The translations under genes were made by a program, and so were the position numbers. From Eumeta japonica (Eukaryota; Arthropoda; Insecta; Lepidoptera; Psychidae), in NCBI GenBank assembly GCA_005406025.1, contig BGZK01001249.1, forward strand, positions 62,001 to 126,000: a stretch of 64,000 nt of DNA, given 5' to 3'. The notes beneath the pieces were generated by a model that saw only the letters and a list, made by a program, of their open reading frames with translations, did not search any database and was not told where the DNA came from. Shown piece after piece: positions 44,360 to 58,934 of this stretch (position 1 is its first letter; the number at the start of each line of letters is the position of its first letter).

Positions 44360-47300
44360 TGAAATTTGAAACAGCAGTGTCGTGTCAAAAGCAGGGTTAA
44401 TGATTGATGTTATTGTCCTCTCCATACAATCTCCATACAAATACAAATAATGTTCTCAAATTATGTATAAGTACATGTTCATAAGTTATTTAATAAAAAC
44501 ATTGTTCGGCTATTAAATTAGTAGAATTGCTTGAAATCTGATACCACCAATTACAATAGTATTTATGAATTTAGTGTTAGATAAGAGTTTTTGTCGCTCC
44601 CACAACAATGGCGTATCTAATGGCGTACCATGATCTCTGTATTTTTAGTGTGCGTGGTGCCGGCGTCGAAAACTGATATCACAATACTTTCCAGACTACG
44701 AAGCTGCTGTTTATAACTTTAACAGAAAAAAATGAATGGTCAATTTTGCCCATGCTCAGAATTTGAATCCAATATACCTTTATATTCAAAAGCAATACAT
44801 TGACGCTCAGCCGCCACTGAACTTACAAATTTTAATTTAAAAGCTCAGTACAGTTCTCACTAGAAGTATCTATCAGAATTCCCACAAATAAATTTCTAAG
44901 AGCGAATATTAAAAGTAGGTTGAGTCATTCTATTTGAAGTGGTTATATATCAAACAAACATATATACTACTATCCATTATTATAAATATATATATGGTAT
45001 CTGCATATTTCCTCCTCTTCTTTAACTTGGAATATACAAGTTTCTTTTACTATTACGACTTACGTCACTTACATAGTCAACCATTAAGTCACTTAGATAG
45101 TAAATTTGTTTAATATCATAGTAGAATTTTATTACATGGCAAATCTTAAACTGAAGCCAATAAACGACTATCGAGAACGCACGTTACATGGCAATCTAAC
45201 AATGATATTGTGATTACTTTTTCCCCGAAAAATAAAGAATAGTAAATTCTGTGCACAGACAGAAATACCACACAGTAACTGATCTCATCATGTTTCGCCA
45301 TATAACAGCGATAGAGTCACTGATATACCGGGCCACCTTCTTGTTCAGCTCGACTTGCAAGTTCATTCAAATGAATACATTCCCTTTACGGTAAATGCGA
45401 CGCGGCGATCTTTTGACCTTTCAAGCAGAAAAATTAGTGCTATAAATCTTCAGCTGTCACGAAAGGAGTATACTTCAGTTGTAACAGAATAAATCAAGCC
45501 TCCTCTCAGTATAGATTATATCTGACTTCGAAAAAAAAAATGGTAGGTACGGCCAGGAAAAGAAGATTGCCAAGTGCCATAAATTAATATCTTGGGCCGT
45601 TTGTTATGTCCAACGGGCGTTGGGAATGGCGGAGGGCGGAGGAGCCAGGAAGGGAATAGAAAGGGTTGAATTTTCTTTTAGAGTTTGATTAAGTCATTGT
45701 AGATCAATATAGTGTTTCGAAAAATATAGCCTGGAATGATCATAGTCAGGAATAAAAATATAGGGTCAGATTTTTATTCCTTGTAAATCTAAACCACGCT
45801 TAACCCAACAGGGTTCAAACTTTAGTTGATTTAATGTAAAGCCAAATTTGAAACTTATATCAATGTATTCGTTTTTTAATAAAAATTAACATGTCGCTTA
45901 AAGATAAAAAAAAAACTAAATTTTGGAATCTATTAAAAATAATTACGTTTATTGAAGACAATTAAAACCTCCGTAATTTTGTACTGTCACTTTGTGTAGA
46001 ATATTTCTCAATAAAACATTAGAAAGTTAATTAAAATGTAATAGTATAAAAGATTTATAAATTCAAAAGATATCAACATGAATATCAAACGAGTCGATAG
46101 GAAAGATGTTAAAGCGATCGCAGATAAATATGAAATAATTGCAATAGACCTAGTGAGGTGAGCGTCAACAACGAAAACGCACTTGCATTCAAATTGGAAT
46201 TACATATAATGCCTGTAACGAAATTAAAAACATACATAAATCAGTGTGCATTAAAAAGTGCTATCGAAATGATAAACAGTGTTTTACTCACTGTCTTATG
46301 ACATCAAATACAAAATTGGCAAATAGTACATTAGCTTGTCGTCTATACCGACCACAGTCGTGTCAAAAATTTTTCTGCTGTCTGTACACACGAGAGAGGG
46401 ACACGAAGAATTTCACATGCGCATAGACCGAGATTGCGATCTTTCGATACGAAGTAGGGACGGCTATTAATCTATCTTTATTACCGGCCGTTTGATCGCG
46501 ATGAATGCCCACAAAAGTGTTTATGCGTAGCCCTTCACGATGACGGGGCGGTTTTAGGCCCGCTGGCGTGGTTCGCTACTAACGCTATGTCGCTACGAGG
46601 ATTACTACGCCACGCTACGGGGCGATCGTAGCTTCAACGCCAAGCTGGTAGTATAGATTTATTTTCGTCGTTTGTGAGACAGAAAAACCATTAATCTATT
46701 ATTCAATAATCAAGTTGAATACTTAGAAAAATAATACTGTTTCTCTAGTCTTTTATACTTTTTAATGTACTATTAGCGAATAATAGTTTGTTTTTAATTA
46801 CATAACCATTATCTTATACACGAAAGCAACAACACAAATGGTATGGTTGTACATTTGTGACAAATTCAGTATTTTAGCTGTAATCTGTTGATTTTTTGAA
46901 TGTGCTTTTTATTTATTTGTCAATCAGTTAAAAAAGGATAAATAAGAATTATTCGCATTAAGATATTTTCCACTAACTCTGAATATATAATATGCATTTA
47001 AAGCAAAAATGGACTGTGCTATTGCTAATAAACATTTAATCTTAATTACACATTTAATAATCAAGATTGAAAGTTTTTATAAATTAATAATTAAGAAAGC
47101 AAATTTTCGTTGTTGAATTTGATCTCTATTTTCAACACCTTTGAATTTCGATACTGGTAGTCCCTCTAAGCCTTATGTGTTCTTTATCTGTTTATCTTGA
47201 ACTATCTTAATATAATATCCCATTTTTAAACATAGTTCTTCTTTAAGAACACTTTAACAACTCCTCTGCTATTGGACTATTCTGTTATGACTTTGACATA

Positions 47301-50300
47301 TGTAGCCATAGACGACTTGCGCTTCTGACACACACGTATATATATATCCTTGTTTTCATGCACTATAATCTACTATCATGTATTTTATTTATCAAATTTC
47401 ACGTTTTGAGGAAAAATATATACATAGGTTTTTCATTTTTATATCTCCTTTGGCTTGTCGTGAAACTTGACGTTTTATATGACCCTTATTCGAATGTGGA
47501 AGTCAAAAACTGAATTATAAATATCTTCTGAGGTATTTTTCGTCGTAGATGATCTCGGCGTTACAATTTCACAGCGGAAAGTTATGTTTTACTACGAGAT
47601 ATTGTCATTATATCAGTATATTTATTGAATAATATAACTTCAAATTTTTCTCATAATTTTGCATCATTTGCACATTTTCAACGTAACGAAAATGATTAAT
47701 GACAGTTTATAATTTACCACCTTTTCAGAACATTTAAGATCATGTCATTCTAACGTGAGCAGCAAATTCAAATACACTATGTAAAATATATACGTTCTAA
47801 AGAATAACAATTATTTAGCAGGTTTCGCCCTCTGGCTTTGCGCCCTTGATGCCGTCCCCTAGTTACAGCTCTGATTTTATGGGTATATAAACGCTGCTAT
47901 GGTATTTCAAAACAACGGCGACATCAAGTAAAAAAGCGATTAGGTACATTACAAGAAAACGAATCATATTTCGCTACTGAGAGATTGAGTCTCTTTTTGC
48001 AAAGCTGACCCAGACGTTGAGAGTTCAAGTGGAGGCCAATAGTTTTTCTCTGTCCCGTACGAAGGTCAGACTATAGGCATTGTCTTAAATTATATTTGCC
48101 GTTGTACAATCACTAAGCGAATATTATTATATTTCTATTCAATAATTCAAGGTTTTGATAGTGATTCGGAAACGAAGTAGTGAAAAGTCTAAAAATAATT
48201 AATTAATTAGTACTGCACTTAATTGTTTGACGTTTTGTTTAATTGGGTTTTGAATTAACCTTAGGAACGAAAATATAATCGATTTTAAAACAATGTTAAC
48301 GAAAAAAATATAGAAAAAATGTAATACGAACATAATACTTGTTATAAAAAACAGTGGCACTCCGGGAGTGCCGTCAGAAGTGAAAACTTGAACAATTACT
48401 TGTGCATTTTTTAATAGTAAGGAAATATTTTTGAGTCGTCAATAAATAATTTATAGTACATGAAATACTTTTAAATTAAGTGTTTTTTTTATTAATTATT
48501 ACAAACTACTACTAAAAAAAATTATTACATTTTTCATTTAATGCGCTATTGTTATTATTGAAAAATAATGTATATTATTTTACATACAAAAATTGCAATC
48601 TATTGCTTAAAACCTAAATTTACAAATGCAATACGAAAAGTTCCGACATGAATATATGTCTGTGTTGTACATATACACACAATATATGTTTACATTATAT
48701 ATATTATCAATGCATTTCAACCCAAACGCAACTGTCGTGAAAATGGAACCAATATATGTATATATTTATATACAGAGGTGTCGGTTACGGTAACGGTAAC
48801 AGTGTCGCCAGTTCAATAGTTTTTTTCCATCTCAAAAGTGCCCAACGCGCCTAAAAAAAAATTTCACTCCAATAAATAACTAAAGCACGTGGTATTAGTA
48901 ATATACAGTACGTAAAATACTTTGTTTAAAATTACCTTAAATATTAGGTTGTCAAATCTGAAAGACATACAAGGGTCATAAAATTATAATAGCTATATAG
49001 GTGAGGATGCCTGCGTGTCAAGAGACAGTTACGGATTTGATTATGAATTATTGTTTGTGCAAAAATTACTTTTCGTTGTTTTCATAGCACAGTCAATAGA
49101 CTTGTTTCTCTGTATACGTAGTTATAGGTCAGAATTACATGCATCTACATGTTTAACCTAAAGTAAAAATTAGCATTTTTTACAAAAAAAAAAAAAGACT
49201 TAAAAGGTCTAGATTATTTAAAGGTGTAAAGTATACGAACAATAATTTTAATGATTTAAAAAATGAATTAAAAAATATTTGCAGTAACTAACTGTTTATG
49301 GAGTCAGTATTGAGTAACAGCGAGCATCAAAGCACTCTGATTTATATAGGAATGACCCAGATTTGTATTTCGGTGCAGTCTTTGGTGATGATAGTGTCTC
49401 CATATTGAAGTTTTCCAATGTACTTTCTAACGTCCCGCTAAGAAAATTAATACATTTTTGGAAAATTTAAAATATACTGTTTTCAGTCTAATTTTCTACA
49501 ATTGGATTTTAATCGTATCTTGATGTTTTAGAGCTCTAGAAATTTTTTTTGACCATTTTCTAAATAATGTCTATATATCTGTGTGCGTGTGTTGTGTTTC
49601 TTTTAGAATTACGTACCGACAAAATTGCGAAATCTGATTAATTCTTCTACTTAAAAAACAATGTCGATCATTGCGCACTGCATTAAAATCCATAGGTTCG
49701 TTCAAGGAATATCGTTAAAAGAAAACACGAAAAAAAGGGTATTTTTTTATAACGAATTTTTTGATGGGTTAATGCTCGATAGTAGGACATATTTTTTTGT
49801 TTAAATAACTCCGTTATGTGCCGTATAGCAGTTCAAAATTGAACAATTTATTCGAACAATATAATTGTCGAAAAATTAAAAAAAAAAAGTTGTTTTTAAT
49901 GCGTAGATGTTTGAACTCAAATAGTCTATGATGTATTAGAACAATGTTTTTGGGCTTGAAAAGCTTCAAAAAGCACTAAAACCAATTTTTTGAACTTGAT
50001 AAGCACAATACTTTACTACTTCCTTATTTTTGAACGCTTTGAGTTTTTATTATTTTTTTGTTGACTTTTGACGTCTTCGTGACTCAAAAAATATTTGACG
50101 TATTCGTTGTTTCTTATTCCCTGACTGGGGCAAAGTGCAAAGGGAGGTTTATGTGTGTTGTCATGTATGTACGTATGCAGCCTGTTCTTATGTTCCTGTG
50201 TAACTATTAAACTTAAAGCAATTGATTGATTAGCTATATATCGTTGGATTTATTCGTAGCGATTGTATTGTGCGAGGTGTTAATTCGCGGAAATCCATAG

Positions 50301-50785
50301 TAGACGCCTGCCTGCAACATGCATTAACATGCAACATACAACCCACCGCTGACCCTCGAATCTGCCTCTCCACTACGAATCTCTATCCAAAAGATTGAAT
50401 ATTGATTCGAGAGAATTAACAGATATTAGAATTAACAATATAACGTAAAATTAACAATATAACGATAAGCGGACTGAGATAATTATAAAAATAAATAACA
50501 CTTGCTTAGGTGTATTTTTTGTTATAAATATTATATTTGTACTTTTTGTAATAAATCTGTTTATTTGACATGCCATGTGATGCATTTGATAAAAGTTTTT
50601 TATTTTATTATAATTAATTTTCTCCCAAAATTTGTCCCTAAAATTAGAATTCGTTTATTTACGCCATATTTTCATGACTTAACTTCGTATACGTAACAAA
50701 TCGCAACTTTTGACAGGTGATTTGGCTAAATAGTCTCTGATAAACGAAAAGATAGACTGACATATACGAGAGTGATCCTATAAGG
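44360..50785. other. long AT-rich region, no gene supported
   Basis: More than 6 kb without a recognisable gene. A CG-richer patch lies at 46.43-46.65 kb. A 60-bp patch at 47.82-47.89 kb follows an AG and reads as an open frame for about 22 codons, but has no convincing donor. Homopolymer-rich stretches (49.15-50.0 kb) look like old repeats. Confidence 0.4.
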
Positions 50786-50789
50786 GTTC

Positions 50790-51310
50790 CGTTTAAGGGC
50801 ATCATCGGAGCTCGATCCGCGCGCCGGCCGCGCGGCGCCCGCGGCCCTCACCGGCGCCCTATCGCCGCGGCCCGCCCGTTTGTTTCGCCTCCTGCGATAT
50901 GTCTCGCTATGCAGAACGATAACGCCTACCCCTTCGCCTATTTTCCGCCACTATCACGCTTTATTGTCGCCTTCGTCGTAAAATATCCGGCGTTATTCTC
51001 GCCGGTGCGCGTGCACCGACAAAGGAGTCGTATAGAAAACGTTACGAGCCAATTTGCCGGATATCTGAATCTCCAGGTTTCGCGTCACGTATTAAAAGAG
51101 AATCGACTATTTTGTGTTTGTTTATTCCGGGGGGGCCGGCGCTCCGCTATCGGCGCGCGATCTCGAATCGAAATCATAATTGAATCTGTGACTGTCGAAA
51201 AAAGATAATGGCTCGCTTCCCGTAGCAGCAAGCGCGTTTTCGTTTTATTGTAACTGCCCCGGTCGTGACTGCGATAGCGGCTATTTGAATGAATAAGCCG
51301 GGTTATCAAA
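50790..51310. other. GC-rich island
   Basis: A very CpG-rich core (50.81-50.88 kb, GCGCGCCGGCCGCGCGGCGC) grading into mixed-composition DNA with a 99-codon plus-strand frame (50909-51208). That frame has no motif that I recognise and no splice support, so I leave it uncalled. Confidence 0.45.
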
Positions 51311-53825
51311 GCGATATGGAATGTTATTGGATTATTTTCTAAATGTTAATCGTGCAATGAGAGTTCGAAGCAAAACAATATTACGTCCCTATGCACACAG
51401 AATTATGAAATTATCACGAAAAATATTTTTCAGACGCATACGAATTATTTTATCGAATATGGACTGAAAAATTAGGTATCTTAATTTATACCGCAGAACA
51501 GTATGCAATTTTGCGCGTGTTTATAATATCACGGATAATAAGTTCAGAGAAAAACTCTAAGTAATGAAAATTATTAAGTGACGTTGCGTATATTTATGAA
51601 CAAAACATAAAAACTACAATTTTCACGAGAGAAGTTTATTTCCCATATGGCCAATAAAGCTTTCCATGCGTAAATTCTAGTTTTCATGAGATCAATATCA
51701 AATTTATTTGTTTTATTTCTTTTAAAGCAGAGGGAAATAATGATAAAAAAGTATCTACTTAACGTTTATTGCGATCTCGCAGATTTAGTACGTCTTATGG
51801 ACACGCCATTCGTTTAAAGCCGTATAATGGAAATCAATAACGTCGCAGTACGAACTCTCTGTCACTCGTCTGGAGCCGCAGAGAGCGCCCTTCACTTACC
51901 ACTCAATATTTAGGAGAGACAAGAAAATGCGTGGAGAAGTTAAATAATCGTAAGAAACGAGCTAAATTAAAAAGGACGCAACAAAATTAAAAAGTCTTAC
52001 AAAGAAAAGCTATATTTGTTATAAAGGATTTTTCACCATTAGAATTTATATGGAATCTTATTAATTAATTAATAACTTATTTGAAATATTTTTATTTACT
52101 GTTAAATTATCTATGTTAAGCAACGATTTCTGGAGGGGAGATTTTTCAGTGTTTTGTTGTAAAAAATTAAAATTTTTGAAAATTACTCAACATGGCCAAG
52201 TACTGTATTTATGGTAATTTAAATAGCGTCAATATACGGAATGTTCTTTTAAGTTAAGGTTAATTTTTCTAGTCTTTCAGCAGTCGCAATATTTGATAAT
52301 GCATGCGAGCAGTAGATAGTGATGTAGCGAAGGTGTATCGATGTTTCTTTAAATATTTAAATATAGAAAAGGTATTATTGAACTTGGTGACTAAACCCAA
52401 TGAAAAATTGTATAAAATAACACCGTGTAAGCCCGAGCGAAAGCAAAAGATAAGGTTGAGTCACGGGTCTCGACTTAATACGACTGGCCTATATTACCTT
52501 TTATGATTTACTGACTTTAATCAACAATTCCATGCAAACTAGTTGGTTTGGAATGCTAATATTTATCCCTTTTTATTAATATGTCACTAATTTGGCCTCT
52601 TTAGAATTTCCAATTCCAATGGCACCCCATAACAGGATTCTTTCATTACAAGAGTTCGTTCTTTAGATGTTTTATTTTCTCAACCTACTTTTATTTGTGT
52701 TTTCCAAATGACTTTAACATACCCTTTTTTACTAAAAGCACCAGATATCATTTTAAAATATACCGTAATTTTCATTGCTAAGTCTGCATCTATTTCGTTA
52801 AAAGTGTTCCACGCATATTGAACAGAAATTGTACCTGTTTTGAGTTGGGTAACTTAGAAGAAATAATGAAGAAAAATGAAGAAGATATTAATTAAAAACA
52901 CTTTCGATTAACGAATACTAAGACAAACAAGACAAAATGTTTTTCATTATGTGAAACTCAATACAGCTATAGTAACATATTATTATTAATTAATGTTAAT
53001 AAAGTAATTGAAATACAGAGAAAATTAAGTACACCTTGATAGGAAATGATACAAAGTAATTATTTTTATAAAACGACACGTGTGAAGTACACACACTTAG
53101 TGATCAATAACTCAATAAGTAATTAACAAGTGAGGGAATTACTAAGTAAAATAAAAAGTAAACATCTAAAGTACAAATTTTTTTATCAGATTTATTTCTG
53201 GACAAACGTGCATTGTAAAATCTTTTTAATTGCAGTGTGTTTTCATCAAATATATTGTAACTGATTCTATAGTTTCCGTTACTCTTAAGGAACTCGTGCG
53301 TAGCGCATTCTATATCTTTAGATAGGTGAACACGATCTGGAGATAGTCAATTACATTCGATGCTGGCCTCGTGTGTAACCTATCCTACCCACACATTAGA
53401 GGACAATGTTACGTACCCAGGCCTATAACATTGTGAATCATTTTTCTATTAGGCGTTATTTCAAACTCAAGCACGATTTCGAGAAATTTTGTCTTAAAGT
53501 TATAACTTTTATTTCTGTGATCTGATATAATGTCACATGTCTAAATCATTTTTTTTTTAATTTTGCTTCATTAATACAAACATACAGAGGGCAGTTAGAG
53601 ATGGTGCACTTTGTGTAGACGCAAATTTTTCATTTATTCGAACTGATAGGGCACAAACCATCGCTTTTAACAGGTTCATGTACGACAAGAATTGATTTTA
53701 TCAACCACTGAAGTGCGAAATACTCATGATGTGCGTCTTTATCTTTCGGGAAACAAGCATATTTTAATAAATTTTACAAAACATCCTTGCATCGAACCCA
53801 TAGTATGAAATTAAATGCTTTACTA
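51311..53825. other. no gene recognised
   Basis: AT-rich. On the minus strand GTAAGT occurs at about 51.89 kb next to GAGAGCGCCC, without a coding frame. Confidence 0.4.
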
Positions 53826-53831
53826 AACATC

Positions 53832-54278
53832 CTACCAGTGCAAATTCAAATTAATTATAATTTCTACGAATTTACACTTCGTCATTCGTTCGGAAGGCAG
53901 TTTTTCCTCAAGAATGATAAAGAAACTTAAGGGTAGTTCTTTTGTAATTTCATCATGCATAGCCATAACAAATGTAAAACCATTAATGAACGAAACAGCC
54001 CGGTAAGAAGTCGAGGCGCTTATGCCCAAAATTGTATAATACCCTTTTTTACAGAGTGATTCTTTAATAATACTCTTAAATTTATATAAGGGTAAATCTT
54101 GTATATCCATAGGAACCCTATTGAACATTCGCACACAGAGTCCTTTAAATGAATTTATTACTTTGCACAGTCGACTAACATGTAAACTTAATTTATTTTT
54201 ATTTCTGGTCTTGAGTTTACATCGATCACTATTTCTTTTAAACGTTTCTAATTTTTTTTTCATATAATTAATTTTCAT
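53832..54278 (-). pseudogene. non-LTR retrotransposon reverse transcriptase, C-terminal fragment
   Basis: An open frame of 148 codons. Its first half carries the C-terminal signature of insect non-LTR (LINE) reverse transcriptases: FKRNSD, TRNKNKL, an Arg-Leu-x-Lys-Val segment, SFKG, then RVPMDIQDLPLYKFK and LCKKGYY. After that the sequence no longer resembles the family and probably runs into flanking DNA. The polymerase catalytic core (YADD region) is not present upstream, as expected for a 5'-truncated LINE insertion. The frame being intact suggests a relatively recent insertion or chance. The family is probably Jockey-like or related. Confidence 0.8.
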
Positions 54279-55545
54279 AAATTAATTGGGATGCAGGAAT
54301 TAAGATTGCAGTTCTTTCTTTGATTCTCTTATTATACAAATATAGTTTCGAACATTATAAAAAGTTTTGGATACATTTTAAAATCCATTCAACAGTGAAA
54401 ATAAAAAAAAACAGACTGGATATAGAAAATGATTGCAATTTTCATAACATAAAATCAAAAAATGAATAGTGTCAATTCAATAAATTTAAGCTAGTGGCAA
54501 ATAAATTCGATGCCCTGCACATAAACTTTGTTTGTCGTGTTTTCTCCTGCTCTTACGCCGAGTTTACTTGAGTACTGATCGATAATCTCTCTGGTCGCGG
54601 ACCCTTCTCGTCTAATGCGGACTCGAAATTTCAACCCCTAACGGTTCAACGACCTTGAGCGCGTCACCGAACGAGGGGACGTTTTGTCCACTAGCTGTAG
54701 CGAACGGGCGCGAACAATATTTGCAGATAATATCCATCCGCTGTATATATTAATATTTGTCTCGATACGCGTACGTCGAAAATTTGCAGTGCATGCTGCG
54801 AACTTTCTTATGTGCGAAAAAATGCTGTATACCTAAAAAAAAACCATAAGACAGGCTTACTAAATATGAAAGTGAACTAGATTTTTTATGCTATTCTATT
54901 TCTGACAAAGAGCAGTTCATGAAACCATCATTTAGCAAAAATTTTATACGTCTCTTAATAGTTTTACTTTAGTTTAACGACTTTACCTTCTCGATCAAGA
55001 AAAACGTGTTTACTAGAAAGGAGAAAAGCGACTAAAAAAATAAATATGGCCGGTAATGGAAGTTTTAAAAATATAAATATTTTCTTAGAATTAGAATACA
55101 AAGAAATATGTTAAAATACTGCCGAGTTATACAATAAGTAAAGAAACGTAAAATAAAAATAAAGTATTCAATATTCATATTGATAATTATGGAAATATAC
55201 ATACGTATATATACACTTGAAAGAAGATCCTATAATAATATTGAAAAAAAGAATTGTACTTAAGTTAACGTAATAAGTAAATTAATGAAGTAAATAAAAA
55301 AAAATAACGGCTGATCTTGCAGGTCTGGATAAAAACTTTTCGCATACTTTTTGAGCATAAATGTATTCGAGCTCTTTGAACGAAACAATCGCTTGGGTCT
55401 TGATATTCCTAAGCCCATTAAAGATTATTATTGATAGGTAAAATGAGTAATTTATTATTTTTCAAATATAATGTTAATTGATTTTTAATAAATCAACCTA
55501 TTTTGACGACACAAGCGGCATTTGATCCGCTTTTGAGCTCAAAAA
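54279..55545. other. no gene recognised
   Basis: AT-rich. A CG-richer segment at 54.53-54.78 kb (CGCGTCACCGAACGAGGGG) may be regulatory or the edge of a repeat. Confidence 0.4.
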
Positions 55546-55547
55546 GT

Positions 55548-55908
55548 GTTTAGGTGGATGCAGTATGGCTCTAATGCGGTCGATTTGGCTGCAGCACAAA
55601 AATGGGTCAGTTTGATCAGTGAAATACCACATTCTTACAGAATACAGACGTATTTCAATTACGTACGATACTCAACAAGAGCTACTGCGTTTTGTCTAGT
55701 ACGTTAGAGTTCCAGTGGCCCATTTTCTTCTCATCCTCCTCTATTAACCCGATCTCCTCCACTTGGTAGCCTATTCCCTGCTGAAAGACCGGCAACCCAG
55801 TTATGACTTCTCCGAGGTTGCGGGTGTCCATTGGCGGCGGTGACCATGTATTCTCTGGCGGGCCGCTTGTTTGTTTGCCCTTCGAATATAAAAAATAAAT
55901 AAAAATCG
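55548..55908 (+). repeat. lepidopteran SINE-like repeat (copy 2)
   Basis: Parallel to 44.04-44.36 kb: GATCAGTGAAATACCACATTC, then GGTTGCGGGTGTCCATTGGC, GGCGGTGACCATG, TTTGCCCTTCGAATAT and an A-rich tail. This copy is closer to the family wording known to me than copy 1. Confidence 0.85.
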
Positions 55909-55909
55909 A

Positions 55910-58700
55910 TTGGTAAAGATATATAAAACTTATAGAGACTAAAATTTTTCTTTATGAAAACTTTTGTAGAACGATATTCTTTGACGAAATTGACTTACTT
56001 GCACAATTTATTGCAGCGGTTTATTACCTATATAAATGTGATTACTGCAGTAAGCCTTAAAGGATTAGGTGGCGTGTGTCATTATCAAATTTCTTTAAAT
56101 AGTAATGACGACCTAACCTTTGTACTTCCGTGCATTCACAGTCATAATATACAAAATCTGATAATTTTCTATTAAGATTTTTCAACTATTATTTCTTCAA
56201 CTGAACAATTCGTATTGTAGACTCGAGCAGAATTATAATTGTATAATGGCTCGCGTACGCGGCAAGTTTATGGTTTCCTATCACGAATGGGGTGCGAAGC
56301 AATGACGATGACGTTTGCTGATAAAGCTGAAATTAGTCCGTGCAGTCTGGACGATTTTAATTTGGTTGAATAAACTTAATTTAATGTAATCAGCCGTTCT
56401 GCACTTTGCACAGATTTTGTGATTTAACTGTTAGGTAAATTGCGAGACTCTGCGAATACGCCAGTGACGGCCACTTCCAATGATTAATGACCCTCTATGT
56501 TTGTACCTTGCGAAACTTAAGTTTATTTTAACCGAAACTTTATAATTTAGTGCGATTCATCAGATATTGTTTCGCGAAGTGCACGGTATTGTTTTTAATA
56601 TTTTTAGAGTAATGTTATTATGATATCCTAATACGTTCATTAAACTATGAAGATCGTAATTACTACTTCGTACTCTTGATAACAGTGGACATATTTTCAT
56701 TATGAAAAAACAAGAAAGAGAAAAAATAAGAAAGTAGAAAACAAATTTTTATGATTACGTACTTCAAAACGTATAAGTATCAAATTGAAATTAATGTCAA
56801 TTATATAGGTTTGCAATTTCTTGAACCTGCAAAAAAATTAAATTTGTAAGTAGACCCAATCAAAAGTTATGCTATTTATGCTTCATATTTTGATCCTCCC
56901 AAGGAAATCAGATCTTATAGAGTATTTAAAGATTGCCAAAAAGATCTCATAGTACAAGTAAAAAAAAAATTTAAATAGTTCATTTGAAGTTATATCATGT
57001 GATTTTTTTTTATTACAAACTTATTTACACTTATGTTGTGTGCATGGGTTCGTGCGCATGTGCAAGTGTGTGGTTGTGTGCTTGTGTCTGTTTATAAGTT
57101 TTAGTAAATGAAGACTTTAAATAAATTTTAAGCGAGTTGAGTTTTATTTACGTCAGTCTAAAACCCTAAAAGACAATTATAATTTTTACAAATCTGAAAT
57201 AATTTGATGCAGTAAATCTAAGGAAAATAAAGAAATCATCAAAAATATTTAGTGTCGTAACTTTTATCAATTTATCCCAAAACCGGTTAATCGATCGATT
57301 TCAAAATACAATTTAATTTAGAGTTTAGAAAACTGTATTGAATGGCACCATTCGATCTAGATTTATCGACAGATCGTTAAATTCCGCAAGATAGATCTTA
57401 TTCAATAAATTTGTAAAAGATATTGCCAGCGAATAAAACATAAAATGGTACAAAAGGATTATTTCATTTATATTTAAGCTCAGCTGCTCGTTTTTACAGC
57501 CTTAGAAGTTCTAGAATGAAAGAAAAATGCGTACCATTACGATTGATCCATTTTACGAGAAATATTATTTCCAAAAATAATTCTCACTATCTATTTGCTT
57601 ACATCCAAAAATAACAATCTCAAATAAAAATGAGTATGAGCACAGGAAAATACACACCTCATTTGATGATCTGATGTTAAATGAGTAAATTGATGTCCAT
57701 TGGTATTTCTCTCACAATTTAATCAGTGGAATTTTAAGTAAAACAAAAGATTAAATATATTTTTCACTTCTTTAAAATCTATACTAAAAAAAAAACTAAA
57801 TGAAGAAATCACAATAATTAAATATATTATTAATTGTGAAAGTCGTCAGTTTTAATTCTATGAACTGAAAAATAACAACAATCGTTAGGTCAATTGATTA
57901 ACGGTTTTGCAAATTTTTCTCCGTATATTTTAATAAAAATGCATGTATCTAGATTGTTTTATTATCTGGATTTATAACGTCTAGATGGATCTAACCAAAT
58001 GGATCTGAATCTATCTTCACCTTACAGGACCTAGTTAATACATATGTATTGCTGTTAAACTAAAAATGATTCGCTTAAAGGAAAGATCACATTTTATAAG
58101 AAGAAGCTATATACTATGGATATGATATAGTAATTATTACGATATACATATAGAGTGACATTGCAATATATATATTATATTACTGGCAGTTTTTTTCTTT
58201 GAAACTGTAATGATGTTCAGCAACAAACAATTAATGTTGAACCTGATGCCTTTGTTATTAATTCCGCATTAAATTGCACAATCTCACTAAATCCACAAAA
58301 TCATTAGTGTTACTAGTGTGCTTAAAAAGTTACATTCGTACATTGTATAGATAGCGTAAATCCACGATTTTTTTCGTACTCGATAAATAGAATATGGGAA
58401 TTTTCGGAAAATGAAACTAAATAGTTGTCTACCTCTGTAATAAAGTATAGATCGCAACAGAAAGTTAAGGCTTCTTTAATTTATTATTTTCCATATCGTT
58501 TTAAATAATAGCATAAAAATTTGAAAGTCGGTATACGGGCGAAAGTTTTACGTGACAACGACTTTGAATGGTAAAATCATTTTAATGTGAATATTCATTC
58601 GTATAGTAGGAAGAAGGATGAAATAATAGTAACAATTTAAAACATTTATTTATACAAAGAATTATATTTAAAACATTAATTTATACAAAGAATCTCGCAC
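55910..58700. other. no gene recognised
   Basis: AT-rich. A TG-rich low-complexity stretch lies at 57.03-57.09 kb. CG-richer DNA occurs at 56.24-56.48 kb without a supported exon. Confidence 0.4.
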
Positions 58701-58799
58701 TGAATTTCATATTAACAAAATTTTATTTTTACCTTTACACATACGTATTTATATACAAATATACATACAATAACTTGCAATACATTTGCAAGCTATGCA

Positions 58800-58931
58800 C
58801 TAATTCTCTAGAGACCGATCATAGTTGAGTTCGGGCCTCTCTCGTTCGGTGACTCATCGTTACGTTACCGAGCGTTACACTTTTCAAAGTGACTCCCAGC
58901 CGCAACTAATTTAAGACGTTGTCACGTCAAA
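58800..58931 (-). mobile_element. third copy (one end) of the 17-bp-terminus element
   Basis: GACGTTGTCACGTCAAA at 58915-58931 is identical to the terminus at 11110-11126. As in the other copies, the terminus is followed inwards by GC-richer sequence (58.81-58.91 kb). The opposite inverted end was not found. Confidence 0.6.
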
Positions 58932-58934
58932 ATA

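Noticed and set aside
47822..47890. Possible exon after an AG (PSGFAPLMPSPSYSSDFMG-like frame)
   Set aside because: The polypyrimidine tract is poor, there is no consensus donor and the frame stops after 23 codons.
50909..51208. 99-codon plus-strand frame starting with ATG
   Set aside because: No splice signal, no recognisable motif, and it lies in a GC-rich island where open frames are expected.
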